The notes under the pieces were generated by a model. That model worked only from the letters and a program-made list of their open reading frames with translations. It was not told the DNA's origin and did no database searches. From the NCBI GenBank assembly GCA_964635975.1, contig CAZWPO010000001.1, forward strand, positions 248,001 through 312,000: a stretch of DNA of 64,000 bases. Reading direction: 5' to 3'. Shown here piece by piece: positions 9,575-17,588 of the stretch. The DNA is from UBA5314 sp964635975 (lineage in GTDB: Bacteria > Bacillota > Syntrophomonadia > Syntrophomonadales > Syntrophomonadaceae). The stretch's first letter is position 1; each line of letters starts with the position of its first letter. The position numbers were made by a program, and so were the translations under genes.

Positions 9575-9801
9575 AAAATAAAAAAGCCTGCCCTTCGGCA
9601 GGGACGGGATGACCCGCGGTTCCACCCTGATTGGCAATATGCCCACCTCAAAATACCAGGTTTTACTTGCCACAACTGGCTTTCCCCCTGGAGCTCCAAA
9701 GCGCCTTCAGAATACATCCTTACCGGTTCCCAGCAATCCCGGCTCTCTACGAAGGAGTCATAATTCCTACTACTCTTTTTCATTGCTCAACTATCAAATT
9801 C
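9575..9801 (-). promoter_or_regulatory. Glycine T-box riboswitch of glyQS
   Basis: Classical T-box leader on the minus strand. Stem I carries AGAGAGCCGGG with a GGGAACCGG-type distal arm and a specifier GGC (Gly) at complement 9703-9705 in the context GAA-GGC-GC. The T-box sequence AGGGTGGAACCGCGG is at complement 9614-9628; its UGGA bulge pairs with the UCCA end of uncharged tRNA-Gly. A terminator (CCTGCC/GGCAGG hairpin, 9587-9602) is followed by TTTTTTATTTTT. Uncharged tRNA-Gly should stabilise the antiterminator and turn on glyQS. The architecture is ordinary and serves as an internal reference for the unusual leuS leader. Confidence 0.93.
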
Positions 9802-9807
9802 ATAATA

Positions 9808-9836
9808 AGTGTACCTGAGCCCCCATAGCTTGTCAA
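9808..9836 (-). promoter_or_regulatory. Promoter of the glyQS T-box transcript
   Basis: On the minus strand TTGACA (9831-9836), 17 bases, then TACACT (9808-9813): a good sigma-A promoter placed just before the T-box leader. Confidence 0.75.
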
Positions 9837-9885
9837 CTTGAGGAATGGCTTACTGAAATTGTGTGAAAATTACATATGTGAAAAG

Positions 9886-9905
9886 GGCCGGGTTAAAACC
9901 CGGCC
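9886..9905 (-). terminator. Terminator of the SLH-protein gene
   Basis: Perfect hairpin GGCCGGGTT/AACCCGGCC followed on the minus strand by CTTTTC, 18 bases after the stop of the SLH gene. Confidence 0.8.
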
Positions 9906-9922
9906 TATATATTATCAAATAC

Positions 9923-11797
9923 TTACCATCCCAATCCTCGCAACAGGGTTATAAGCAGGCTTTCGGCTTCAGCCCTGCTTATGGGTTTGTTGGGGCGTAA
10001 TGATCCATCCGGGTAGCCGTTTATGGTCCCCTGGGATACCCGGCCAATAGCCCAGGACGGGATGTTCTCGTAGTCCGAATAGCTTCTCAGGTCAGCAGGA
10101 GTACCGAATCCAGGCACATCCCGCAAAGCATTGGAAATAATAACCGCCGCTTCGATTCTGGTAAGCTCATCATTAGGAGCAAACCGGTTTCCCTTGCCGC
10201 TAACTAAACCGGCCTGGGTCATAGCAGCGATATAAGGCCTGGCCCAGGGAAGTATTTCATCAGCATCGACATAGTGAGAGTTTAAGATCGCATCATTCTG
10301 GGCGGCTGGCATGTAAGTGATGGTCGGATAGAGATGGGTGTCTCCAGGCGACAATCCCAGGATGCGCGCTACGGTAGCAGTTAATTCAGAGCGGATTATA
10401 ATCCTCTCCAAACCGGCCGGTCGTGTCAGGCTGGATGGATTGGCCGGATTCGGGTATCCTTCCAAAAGCCCCAGGCCGTTCATACGGTTGGCGAACTTTT
10501 CAGCCCAGTTTCCATGTACATCTGTAAAATTGGGCTGTATGCAGCCCATTACTACAAACCATCCTGAATAATGGCCGTCATTCAAGGCCTTGATGTTTCC
10601 AGGGCCAAGGGGATAGCTGGTCAGGGCAACCCACTTCTGGTAGGTCGTATTCCAATAGAATACTTTGGGGTGGCGGTCAGGATTGCTGTCCATCCTCGAA
10701 GCTTCATAGCTCATGGTGAACTCCAGGGCCGGAGTTCCGAGATATTGCGGTTCACAGAGTGTAATATAGCCGGGCTGGCGGTCAATAATTTTACCATCCG
10801 GCAGCTTTTCTGTTGGCGGAGGATTGTCAGGTATCTTTGAGCCCGCTACATTCAGAATTGCATCGTCGCTCAATTCAAAATAACCTGGAGGGGTGTATTC
10901 CGCAGTGACGTTAGCCGTTCCCGATACAGTGCCTTTGTAACGACCAGGATCGATAGCATCAGCGATGGCCGCAGACAGAGACCAGGTAGCAATGTCAGTT
11001 ACGTTCTGGTCGGGGCTGCCGTCCGAATAATGTAATGTAGCGTAGTATTGTTGGGTTTCGCCAACCATAATCGTTGCGCTGGGAGGGGTCACTTCCAGGG
11101 TAATCGCAAACTTTGTTTGCATTTCCAATACATTTAGAGTGGCAGTCGCCACCAAGTCTAGAGGAGGCTGATAAACAGTCAGGGTCGAACCCTCGCGAAC
11201 GTAATGCGCATTTATTTCGCTGTTTCCGGGTGTATCACCAAAATATTCGCCCTTGGTAGCTGTCATGTGGCCTATGGAAGAAATGGCAATTCCCCATGTG
11301 CATTCATCAGTCACGTCAACATCGGGATCACCATTTGAGTATCGCAGATAAGCACGATACTGGACAGCATCCCCGACGTACACGTCAGCAAACCCTGGTT
11401 GTATTATCAAGATAGTCTCTGATCCCTGAGTGGGCTCTTTAACATTTAATTCTGCCGTATTACTCTCCAGGTTGAGACTCTTGCTAATAGCCCGCACGTT
11501 AGCAGTGCCTGACGTATTGCCCAGGTATTGGCCGGAAGCAATCGGGGAGGCAATGCTTTCGTCATCAATACTCCACGAACATGTTGAAGTAACATTTTCG
11601 GGGGTGCCAAAAGCTGGATAGTACCATGCCTCGTATGCGGCAGTCTCACCTGCATTAATCGTCTGAGTCGACGGCGTTACTACCAGGGAATCCACAAATA
11701 ACGGAGCTACCATGTCCGCCATAACGGGAGCGGCCAGCATCATAATAAGACATAAAGACAGTGCTGTAATACTAATTGCTATTTTTTTTAATCTCAA
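9923..11797 (-). CDS. Secreted surface protein with three Ig-like repeats and three SLH domains
   Basis: About 624 residues. A signal peptide of about 28 residues (Lys-rich start, then ITALSLCLIMMLAAPVMA) directs export. Three similar Ig-like (Big-type) repeats follow, each starting near a TPxxxTIxxGE-like strand and ending in SGTANV or a variant (about residues 37-125, 128-225, 235-325). A linker region precedes three S-layer homology domains at about 425-485, 510-570 and 575-624 (FTDVHGNWAEKF, LPWARPYIAAMTQAGLVSG, IPSWAIGRVSQGTINGYPDG). SLH domains usually bind pyruvylated secondary wall polymer, so this is a wall-anchored surface protein of unknown ligand. The start is TTG with AAGGAGG 8 bases upstream. 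It has its own terminator. A truncated paralogous copy of its C-terminus lies upstream. Confidence 0.9.
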   Translation of the reverse strand: MRLKKIAISITALSLCLIMMLAAPVMADMVAPLFVDSLVVTPSTQTINAGETAAYEAWYYPAFGTPENVTSTCSWSIDDESIASPIASGQYLGNTSGTANVRAISKSLNLESNTAELNVKEPTQGSETILIIQPGFADVYVGDAVQYRAYLRYSNGDPDVDVTDECTWGIAISSIGHMTATKGEYFGDTPGNSEINAHYVREGSTLTVYQPPLDLVATATLNVLEMQTKFAITLEVTPPSATIMVGETQQYYATLHYSDGSPDQNVTDIATWSLSAAIADAIDPGRYKGTVSGTANVTAEYTPPGYFELSDDAILNVAGSKIPDNPPPTEKLPDGKIIDRQPGYITLCEPQYLGTPALEFTMSYEASRMDSNPDRHPKVFYWNTTYQKWVALTSYPLGPGNIKALNDGHYSGWFVVMGCIQPNFTDVHGNWAEKFANRMNGLGLLEGYPNPANPSSLTRPAGLERIIIRSELTATVARILGLSPGDTHLYPTITYMPAAQNDAILNSHYVDADEILPWARPYIAAMTQAGLVSGKGNRFAPNDELTRIEAAVIISNALRDVPGFGTPADLRSYSDYENIPSWAIGRVSQGTINGYPDGSLRPNKPISRAEAESLLITLLRGLGW

Positions 11798-12034
11798 TGA
11801 AGACACCTCCTTGATGATAATGAATATAACTTTCAGTGCTATCTGACTGAACTATTAATCTAGCATCACCCCTCAAATCGCAGTTCCTGTGTCCAAGACA
11901 TATTTAATATCCCACCAAATGTTTTCCATACTAATGGTAATAAAGGCTTGAGGACAAATTATGAGTATTTTGTGTAAATTCTGAGGTTGAACTGTTTCAA
12001 TAATTGAATCGCATTTTTGCTCGCATAAGTTTAA
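11798..12034. other. Upstream region of the SLH gene
   Basis: This holds the AAGGAGG ribosome site of the SLH gene and AT-rich sequence that should include its promoter. I see no gene, RNA or clear -35/-10 pair here. Confidence 0.4.
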
Positions 12035-12706
12035 TCAATTTGTTATCTTCGTTGTAACGCGTGAAAAAGTTAGATCGGCCGGTGTCCCGAAGCCAGGCAC
12101 ATTGCGCAAAGCATTAGAGACAATAACCGCTGCTTCTATGCGGATAAGTTCATCATGGGGAGCAAAATCGTTGCCCTTGCCGCTGACCAAACCAGCCTTG
12201 GTTATGGCTGCTATGTAAGGTCGGGCCCAGGGCAAGATATCATCATCAGCATAATGCGAATTTAAAATGGTATCATTCTCAGCTTGAGACATAAAGGTTA
12301 TAGTCGTGTAAAGATGGGTGCCGCCAGGGGAAAGTCTTAGAATGCGGGCAACCGTAGCCGTCAATTCCCACCTTATTATAATTCTCTCCATATCTGCCGG
12401 GCGAGTAAGATTAGGGGGATCGGAAGGGTTCTTGTAACCTTTCAGAAGCCCCAGGCCGTTCATGCGGTTGGCATATTTCTCAGCCCAGCTGCTGCCCACA
12501 TCTGTGAAATTTGGCTGGATGCAGCCCATTACTACAAACCATCCTGAATAATGGCCGTCATTTAAGGCCTTGATGCTTCCGGGCCCGATGGGATAGCTGG
12601 CCAGGGCAATCCACTTCTGATAGGTAGCATTCCAGTTGATTACCTTGGGATGGCGGTCTGGATTGCCGTCCATCCGCGAAGCATCGTAGCTCATCGTGAA
12701 TTCGTC
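12035..12706 (-). pseudogene. Truncated copy of the SLH-protein C-terminal region
   Basis: An open frame here closely matches the intact neighbour from its EFTMSYEASRM segment through SLH1 and most of SLH2, including the shared run HYSGWFVVMGCIQPNFTDV. Homology starts abruptly near 12706 and breaks again after FGTPADL near 12066, so the copy lacks the signal peptide, all Ig-like repeats and the third SLH domain. No ribosome site stands before its first Met. I read it as a decayed partial tandem duplication rather than a working gene. Its role could be as a donor for recombination with the intact gene, but nothing in the sequence shows that. Confidence 0.75.
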
Positions 12707-12825
12707 AGGTTATTTTTATATTCTCTGAATAAAATGATTTAGTTTAGCTATTTATCCGTATTTTTGGTGCAAAAAACGCTTTTATATAACTTATGTATTA
12801 TGTTAGTTTAGGAGTAGAGATAAAA

Positions 12826-12906
12826 ACACAGTTCCGGTTGGTAGTCCGGACGCACGGGATACAATTTGGCAAGCCGTGTCAGTAACCTGCCCCTCCTGGG
12901 TTGTCC
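12826..12906 (+). promoter_or_regulatory. Probable yjdF-type riboswitch upstream of the DUF2992 gene
   Basis: The 5' region of the DUF2992 gene is compactly structured: a hairpin with CCGG/CCGG arms (about 12834-12849), a second with CACGG/CCGTG arms enclosing a conserved-looking GATACAATTTGGCAAG loop (12853-12877), and a third with AACC/GGTT arms (12884-12903). The yjdF RNA motif, a riboswitch candidate that responds to azaaromatic compounds, is known to precede yjdF (DUF2992) genes in Firmicutes. The assignment rests on gene context plus structure; I could not score it against the Rfam model. Confidence 0.6.
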
Positions 12907-12939
12907 ATTCTCGGCAAGGTATTTAAGGAGGGTGAAATA

Positions 12940-13368
12940 ATGGATAACATCGAGGTGAGCGTTCTTTTCAGACTCTTTTTTGATGACCCTTACTGGGTAG
13001 GTTTATTTGAAAGGCGTATCAAGCATAAAGTCAGCTACTGTCGTGTGGTCTTCGGGGCAGAACCGAGCAATCCAGAAGTCCTGGATTTTATCATTTCCCG
13101 CTATCACACCCTTAATTACAGTCCAGCTGTTGACAATGGACGTCCTGAAAGACCTGGCCGAGTCAATCCGAAAAGGCGACAGCGCATGATTGCCAAAAGC
13201 CTGGAGCAGATTGGTCACAGCACCAATTCACAGAAGGCTTTGCAGCTGCAGAGAGAAGAAAGCAAACTGGAGAAAAGAAAGAACCTGAGACAAATGAGTG
13301 AAGAAGAAAGCAAACGCAAGTTTGAATTGAAACAGGCTAGGAAAAAGGAGAAAAAAAGGGGACATTAA
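12940..13368 (+). CDS. yjdF: YjdF family protein (DUF2992)
   Basis: About 142 residues. The N-terminal half (VSVLFRLFFDDPYWVGLFER, then RVVFGAEPSNPEVLDFI) matches the YjdF/DUF2992 pattern. The C-terminal third is highly charged, Lys/Glu-rich and probably a long helix (from about residue 90, ending in a KKEKKRG tail). The molecular function is unknown; family members are linked to the response to toxic aromatic nitrogen compounds through their riboswitch. The ATG at 12940 has GGAGGG upstream; a longer frame starting with TTG at 12901 would overlap the structured leader and is rejected. It is transcribed alone on the plus strand in a minus-strand region. Confidence 0.85.
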   Translation: MDNIEVSVLFRLFFDDPYWVGLFERRIKHKVSYCRVVFGAEPSNPEVLDFIISRYHTLNYSPAVDNGRPERPGRVNPKRRQRMIAKSLEQIGHSTNSQKALQLQREESKLEKRKNLRQMSEEESKRKFELKQARKKEKKRGH

Positions 13369-13374
13369 ATTTGT

Positions 13375-13408
13375 TTACCAACCAGGGATAGGAATCCCTG
13401 GTTGGTAA
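13375..13408. terminator. Bidirectional terminator between convergent genes
   Basis: A 15-bp perfect hairpin (TTACCAACCAGGGAT, loop AGGA, ATCCCTGGTTGGTAA) lies between the convergent DUF2992 and LiaF-like genes and is AT-rich on both sides. Confidence 0.8.
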
Positions 13409-13420
13409 TATATTTAGAGA

Positions 13421-14425
13421 TCAGGGCAGCTGCCGAGCAGCAACCTCCCCTCCCCCGCTCATAATCGTAATTTTATGACTGGAATTTCCCAGGCGGGCCT
13501 GGGCCTGATAACTTCCTCCATCATTTTCATTAATCTTCAAAGCAGTCTCTCCTTTGGATCCATTATCAATCTTTACTTCCGTACGCTGCCCATCGATTAC
13601 CAAATCGCTGCTGGAAGCGGATCTCAGATAATTCTTTTCAGTTCTGCTTACCGTCCACTGCAGATTCCCCACTAAATTATGCGTTTTTTCACCCATTACG
13701 GTGATCAGAACATCAGCTGCCTGAGGCAATATCAGCTCGGTGTTCATGTGGCTGCGAATAAGCCAGTTGCTTGCTAACTCGTCAACGAATATTGACACCG
13801 AACTGTCGGCAGCATCTACTTCCACCTCCATCTGACTCGGTATTACGATCCGGCTGTGCAATGGCATCCCCCCATTGATATCGATATACAGGCTATCACC
13901 GACCTGCCTGGATGCGATCCGATAGTTCTGATGCATTGACCGCTCAGCTTCTTCCCTACTTACGGCCCTTATGCTGGCGTCTCCGCTCACGATAATAGAG
14001 GATGCTCTGGTGCTGCGCATTTCCAATGATGAGCAGTCTCGCGCAGATAGGATGACTTTTTTGATCTGCTGGTCTATGCTTATCTCTTTTTCAATCAGTG
14101 CTAAATTGTAATTCTCGCTGTCCAGTTCTTTCATGGCTCTCTGGGCCAATCCGGTTTCCTGGAACAGCCTCATTCCCAAGCCGGAAAAAATCAGAAGAAT
14201 GATCATTATTATACTGAAAATATCGTATCTTACCCGCTCATTCGCTTCTTTTCGCAAATAGCTGAAAATCAATGTTTCTATTCCCAGCACCACAAATATA
14301 AGCGGCCACCATTTGAGAGCTGACTGGGCCACCTGGGCCGAGTTGAATTGCGCTGCAAACAATCCCAACCCGCTGGCAATCAGAAGCAAACCCATAGAAA
14401 CAGTTCCTACCCGCCAAGTTCTCAT
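13421..14425 (-). CDS. LiaF-like membrane protein (LiaI/LiaF transmembrane region, DUF5668)
   Basis: About 334 residues. Three hydrophobic segments lie in the first 90 residues (about 8-26, 39-55 and 70-88, with the paired pattern SMGLLLIASGLGL and WWPLIFVVLGIETL typical of LiaI/LiaF-type regions). A long soluble part rich in beta-strand pattern follows, probably outside the membrane. LiaF-like proteins modulate envelope-stress signalling. Here the gene is last in a sigma factor/anti-sigma operon and its start overlaps the previous stop by 4 bases (ATGA), so I infer a role in the same envelope-linked circuit. The exact partner is unknown. Confidence 0.7.
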   Translation of the reverse strand: MRTWRVGTVSMGLLLIASGLGLFAAQFNSAQVAQSALKWWPLIFVVLGIETLIFSYLRKEANERVRYDIFSIIMIILLIFSGLGMRLFQETGLAQRAMKELDSENYNLALIEKEISIDQQIKKVILSARDCSSLEMRSTRASSIIVSGDASIRAVSREEAERSMHQNYRIASRQVGDSLYIDINGGMPLHSRIVIPSQMEVEVDAADSSVSIFVDELASNWLIRSHMNTELILPQAADVLITVMGEKTHNLVGNLQWTVSRTEKNYLRSASSSDLVIDGQRTEVKIDNGSKGETALKINENDGGSYQAQARLGNSSHKITIMSGGGEVAARQLP

Positions 14426-15198
14426 GCTTCTTCCTCCCCTTTGTCATCAACGCGGCTTCCTGCCAGCAGTTTTATTCCACCGGCAATCATAACAAACGCC
14501 ACAAATCCGCTCTGCATAAAGCTGATCACTGTCTGGCTGAGCAATTGGTCCAGCACCGGCATCAGCAAGCGCTGCAACACAACCAGTAAACCGAGAGTGA
14601 TCAAGCCCCATCCTATCCAATGCGGGTGGGAAGATACCCAGTCCGACAAGTCAAATCCTTCGAGGTTATATTCCTCTTCTTCCTCCAGCAAATGATATAT
14701 GTCAAAGAGGCTGTAAAACCATACCAGGGTGGCAAGCAAACCCAGCAACCCTAAATCCAACCAGGAACCCAGGCCCAGGAAAAGGAAAAAGCCCGCCATG
14801 AGTTGTACTCCCGGTTTAAGTAGCCCCAGGAACATATGTCCAGCTCCCGGAATTACTGAAAAAGCCAGAGCTATTAACTTACGGTTTGATATAAACAGGT
14901 AAGGTTGAACTTTTTCCTCAAGACTTTCTTCTTCGTTACTTACCAATGGCATATGCCCGGCTAAGTGCATGGCTTCTGCAAAAGCTGAACACCAGACCAG
15001 AGCAGCAGCAAAAAAGGTCAGTGGAACCATAAACTCATATTGCCCCATAGCCAGTTCTGATATAGAACCGCCTCCGATACATATGCCCAGGAAACACATC
15101 AAATAAATAAATGCCCGTTTATTCAAACCCAGGTACAGATGGCTTAATCCTGGGACCAGCGACAATATGAAAACTACAAACCTGCTTTTCCTCTTCAT
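14422..15198 (-). CDS. Multi-pass membrane protein of unknown function, internally duplicated
   Basis: About 258 residues with six or seven predicted membrane segments. Two halves repeat a motif: LSLVPGLSHLYLGL near residue 13 and FSVIPGAGHMFLGL near residue 113, each followed by a hydrophobic stretch, as in TM2-type proteins. An acidic loop (LLEEEEEYNLEGFD) lies near residue 170, then two more membrane segments. The start overlaps the anti-sigma stop by 4 bases and its own stop overlaps the LiaF-like start by 4 bases, so it belongs to the sigma operon. I do not recognise a specific function. Confidence 0.7.
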   Translation of the reverse strand: MKRKSRFVVFILSLVPGLSHLYLGLNKRAFIYLMCFLGICIGGGSISELAMGQYEFMVPLTFFAAALVWCSAFAEAMHLAGHMPLVSNEEESLEEKVQPYLFISNRKLIALAFSVIPGAGHMFLGLLKPGVQLMAGFFLFLGLGSWLDLGLLGLLATLVWFYSLFDIYHLLEEEEEYNLEGFDLSDWVSSHPHWIGWGLITLGLLVVLQRLLMPVLDQLLSQTVISFMQSGFVAFVMIAGGIKLLAGSRVDDKGEEEA

Positions 15199-15671
15199 CT
15201 TCTTACCTCCTGTCCTTCCCTAAAGGGTATTTTTTCAATCCAGTCCCAGGTGCTGTTCCTAACCTGTGTCGTCCAATTATTAAAAAATGATGTAATCTGC
15301 AGCGGTACTGCGGAGCTCTGGAATCTTGAAATCCTATTTATTTCACCTGAATAATTACCAAATACGCCCCCCCCCATAAGCATCAACGTAAGGGAAGCAG
15401 CCACTGCATAACTGGCTATAAGCCTGTTCCTTATACTTCTTTTTGATCTTTTTTGCAGGACCTGGTTCTTGTGTCGCACATAACGCATAGTATCGGAGGA
15501 AAATCCAGCAGGGATTGGAATTTCCAGCTCAGATAACAGCTCATCAATCTGTTCGAGAAACACCCTGTTGCATATTTCGCATTCCAGAAGGTGTTTTTCC
15601 ATCTCTTCTTCGTTGTATCCACCTTCCTGCAGGTAAAAAGCCTTCCACTCTTCAGAGCTGAAATGCTTCAC
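15195..15671 (-). CDS. Anti-sigma factor with zinc-finger motif and one membrane segment
   Basis: About 159 residues. The N-terminal zinc-binding anti-sigma signature His-x3-Cys-x2-Cys is present as HLLECEIC near residue 28, and one membrane segment (ASYAVAASLTLMLMGGGVFG) lies near residue 90, followed by an external tail. Such proteins hold an ECF sigma factor at the membrane until a signal arrives. I choose the GTG at 15669-15671 with AAGGAGGG 6 bases upstream. The sigma gene's TAG and this GTG share one G (TAGTG), so production of sigma and anti-sigma is translationally coupled. Confidence 0.85.
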   Translation of the reverse strand: MKHFSSEEWKAFYLQEGGYNEEEMEKHLLECEICNRVFLEQIDELLSELEIPIPAGFSSDTMRYVRHKNQVLQKRSKRSIRNRLIASYAVAASLTLMLMGGGVFGNYSGEINRISRFQSSAVPLQITSFFNNWTTQVRNSTWDWIEKIPFREGQEVRR

Positions 15672-16204
15672 TATCTTCCCTCCTTCCATCGCTGCCTCAG
15701 CAGCTTTCGCGCCCTGTACAATCTGGATTCTACTGTTTTTATACTGATGCCCTCTTCCCGGGCAATCTGCTGGTAAGACTTTTCCTGGAAATGATGTTTT
15801 ATAAGAACCTTCCGGTAGGCCGGAGAGAGCGAAGAAATCTGCCTTCTGAGATACGCCTCTCCTTCACTTTTAATAATAATCTCCTCCAACCCTGGCTCAT
15901 CCGCCCGGGCTATGTTCTCCAACTGACCCTCAAACGGTTCTCCTTGTTCTTTTATTCGGGATTGCTTTCGTTTCCAATCTATTGCTTTGTTGGTGGCAAT
16001 TTTCCCCACCCAGGCTTTAAAGTGATTCGATTGGTATGAGGCTATGGATCTGTAAACCTGTAAAAACACCTCCTGAGCTATATCCTGGGCATCGTGTTCA
16101 CTATTTACGAAACGGAAGATGATGGCAAATACATATGCTTTGTAATGTTCGATAAAATCTTCAAAAGCCTGAGCATCCTCGGCAATGATTCGCTCGACCC
16201 ACAT
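15671..16204 (-). CDS. ECF (sigma-70 family) RNA polymerase sigma factor
   Basis: About 177 residues from the proposed start. Region 2 includes FEDFIEHYKAYVFAIIFRFV and the DAQDIAQEVFLQVYRSI core-binding/-10 helix; region 4 ends in the helix-turn-helix SYQQIAREEGISIKTVESRL followed by YRARKLL. This is the ordinary ECF layout. The start is uncertain: a strong GGGAGGTG lies 21 bases before the ATG at 16202-16204 and no ATG, GTG or TTG follows it at the usual spacing in frame; a longer in-frame ATG exists at 16288. It heads a four-gene operon with its anti-sigma and two membrane proteins. Whether it also drives the neighbouring efflux operon is not shown by the sequence. Confidence 0.88.
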   Translation of the reverse strand: MWVERIIAEDAQAFEDFIEHYKAYVFAIIFRFVNSEHDAQDIAQEVFLQVYRSIASYQSNHFKAWVGKIATNKAIDWKRKQSRIKEQGEPFEGQLENIARADEPGLEEIIIKSEGEAYLRRQISSLSPAYRKVLIKHHFQEKSYQQIAREEGISIKTVESRLYRARKLLRQRWKEGR

Positions 16205-16325
16205 TTCCTCGTTCCAAACCGTAATCACCTCCCTTACATTAATGAAAACGACGATTTGCAACCCATCCCTGCAAGAAATTACAGTCATTTTTCATAATTC
16301 TAATGCAAAGTCATCATAAAATAAT

Positions 16326-16352
16326 AAAAACCCCTGCAGTATTTTGCAAGAG
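16326..16352 (-). terminator. Terminator after the ABC efflux operon
   Basis: On the minus strand the hairpin CTCTTGCA/TGCAGGGG (loop AAATAC) is followed by TTTTTATTATTTT, 52 bases after the stop of the permease gene. It separates the ABC operon from the sigma operon. Confidence 0.75.
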
Positions 16353-16403
16353 TTTATAAACGCAAAAAATATTACTCATTTTTCAGCTCCTGGATAACTA
16401 CGT

Positions 16404-17588
16404 CTATTCATATCGCAGAGCGTCAATAGGATTCAGCCTGGCAGCCCGGTTGGCGGGGTACATACCGAAGGCGATACCGATGCAAGCGGAAAACAAAAAG
16501 GCCCCGATGATAACCTGCCAGGATACGACAATTGGCATGTTCAAAAGTTTCGAAATAATCGCACCAATGCCTATGCCTAAAAGCATGCCTACAGTGCCCC
16601 CCAGAGCTGATATGACTGCAGATTCCACCAGGAACTGGAGCAAAATGTCACGCCGTCTGGCACCCACTGCAATTCGCACTCCTATCTCCCGGGTGCGCTC
16701 AGTTACCGATACCAGCATAATATTCATTATTCCAATTCCCCCTACCACCAGGGCAATGCCGGCCAGAGCACCAAATACCCCCGTAATGCCGCCAACAATC
16801 ACATTGATCTGCGCCATCATCTCTTCATTGGTCTGAGTTATAATCCCCTTTTTAATCCCCTGGCGCATTTCCAACACTCTTACGGTCTGGTCGTTGGCTG
16901 CTTTAAATGACTCTGTATTCTTTACCCGGACCAGCGCCTGCTGGACCTCATCTTCATTCTCCATCTCTAAGACGCTCTTTACCGGAGCGTAGCAGTTTGA
17001 ACCTCCCATTCCCATAATCTGAACCTCGGGCTTAGTCACTCCGCAAATGGTAAACAAAGTTCCGTTTATTTTTACCGTTTTACCAAGCACTTCAACCCCC
17101 TGGCCAAACAAATCATCTGCCAATTGCTGGCTTACTACCACGACTTTTCTCCCCATCTGATTCTCAACGGCCGTGAAGAATCTTCCTCTGGCGATACCCA
17201 GTGTACTCACTTTCAGGTATTCTGGAGTAGTCCCGATCAACATGGCGAATTCGTTTTTTCGGGCAGTCTCAAAATGAGCGCCATTTTCCAGATATCGGAT
17301 GGGTATTACGAAATCTATGCTGTCAATCGCGTCCTTTATGAACTTGCAATCATCAAGGGTGATTTTGCCTTTCTCACCATCCTCATTGGTGGTAGCCATC
17401 AGGGTAAAGGAATTGGCTCCCAGGCGCTCCACTTCATCAGCGGTCAGTTTTTGGAGGCTTTGCCCCAGGGTTACTATGATAATCACTGATAAAACACCTA
17501 TTATGATACCCAGCATGGTTAAAATAGAGCGCATCTTATTGACCCACACGCCCTCCAAGGCAACCGAAACCATCTCCCTTAGCTTCAT
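16404..17588 (-). CDS. MacB-type ABC transporter permease
   Basis: About 394 residues. One N-terminal membrane segment (MRSILTMLGIIIGVLSVIII) precedes a large extracytoplasmic MacB periplasmic-core-like domain (about residues 50-270), then three C-terminal membrane segments in an FtsX domain with the conserved VGGIGIMNIMLVSVTERTRE. It should pair with the adjacent ATPase and membrane-fusion protein to export a peptide, lipid or antibiotic. The start (MKLREMVSVAL) has GGAGG upstream and overlaps the ATPase stop by 4 bases. A longer start nine codons upstream would put the ribosome site inside the gene. Confidence 0.92.
   Translation of the reverse strand: MKLREMVSVALEGVWVNKMRSILTMLGIIIGVLSVIIIVTLGQSLQKLTADEVERLGANSFTLMATTNEDGEKGKITLDDCKFIKDAIDSIDFVIPIRYLENGAHFETARKNEFAMLIGTTPEYLKVSTLGIARGRFFTAVENQMGRKVVVVSQQLADDLFGQGVEVLGKTVKINGTLFTICGVTKPEVQIMGMGGSNCYAPVKSVLEMENEDEVQQALVRVKNTESFKAANDQTVRVLEMRQGIKKGIITQTNEEMMAQINVIVGGITGVFGALAGIALVVGGIGIMNIMLVSVTERTREIGVRIAVGARRRDILLQFLVESAVISALGGTVGMLLGIGIGAIISKLLNMPIVVSWQVIIGAFLFSACIGIAFGMYPANRAARLNPIDALRYE

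Noticed and set aside
12901..12939. Longer start (TTG at 12901) for the DUF2992 gene
   Set aside because: It would place the first 13 codons inside the structured leader, while the ATG at 12940 has an AAGGAGGG ribosome site at normal spacing.
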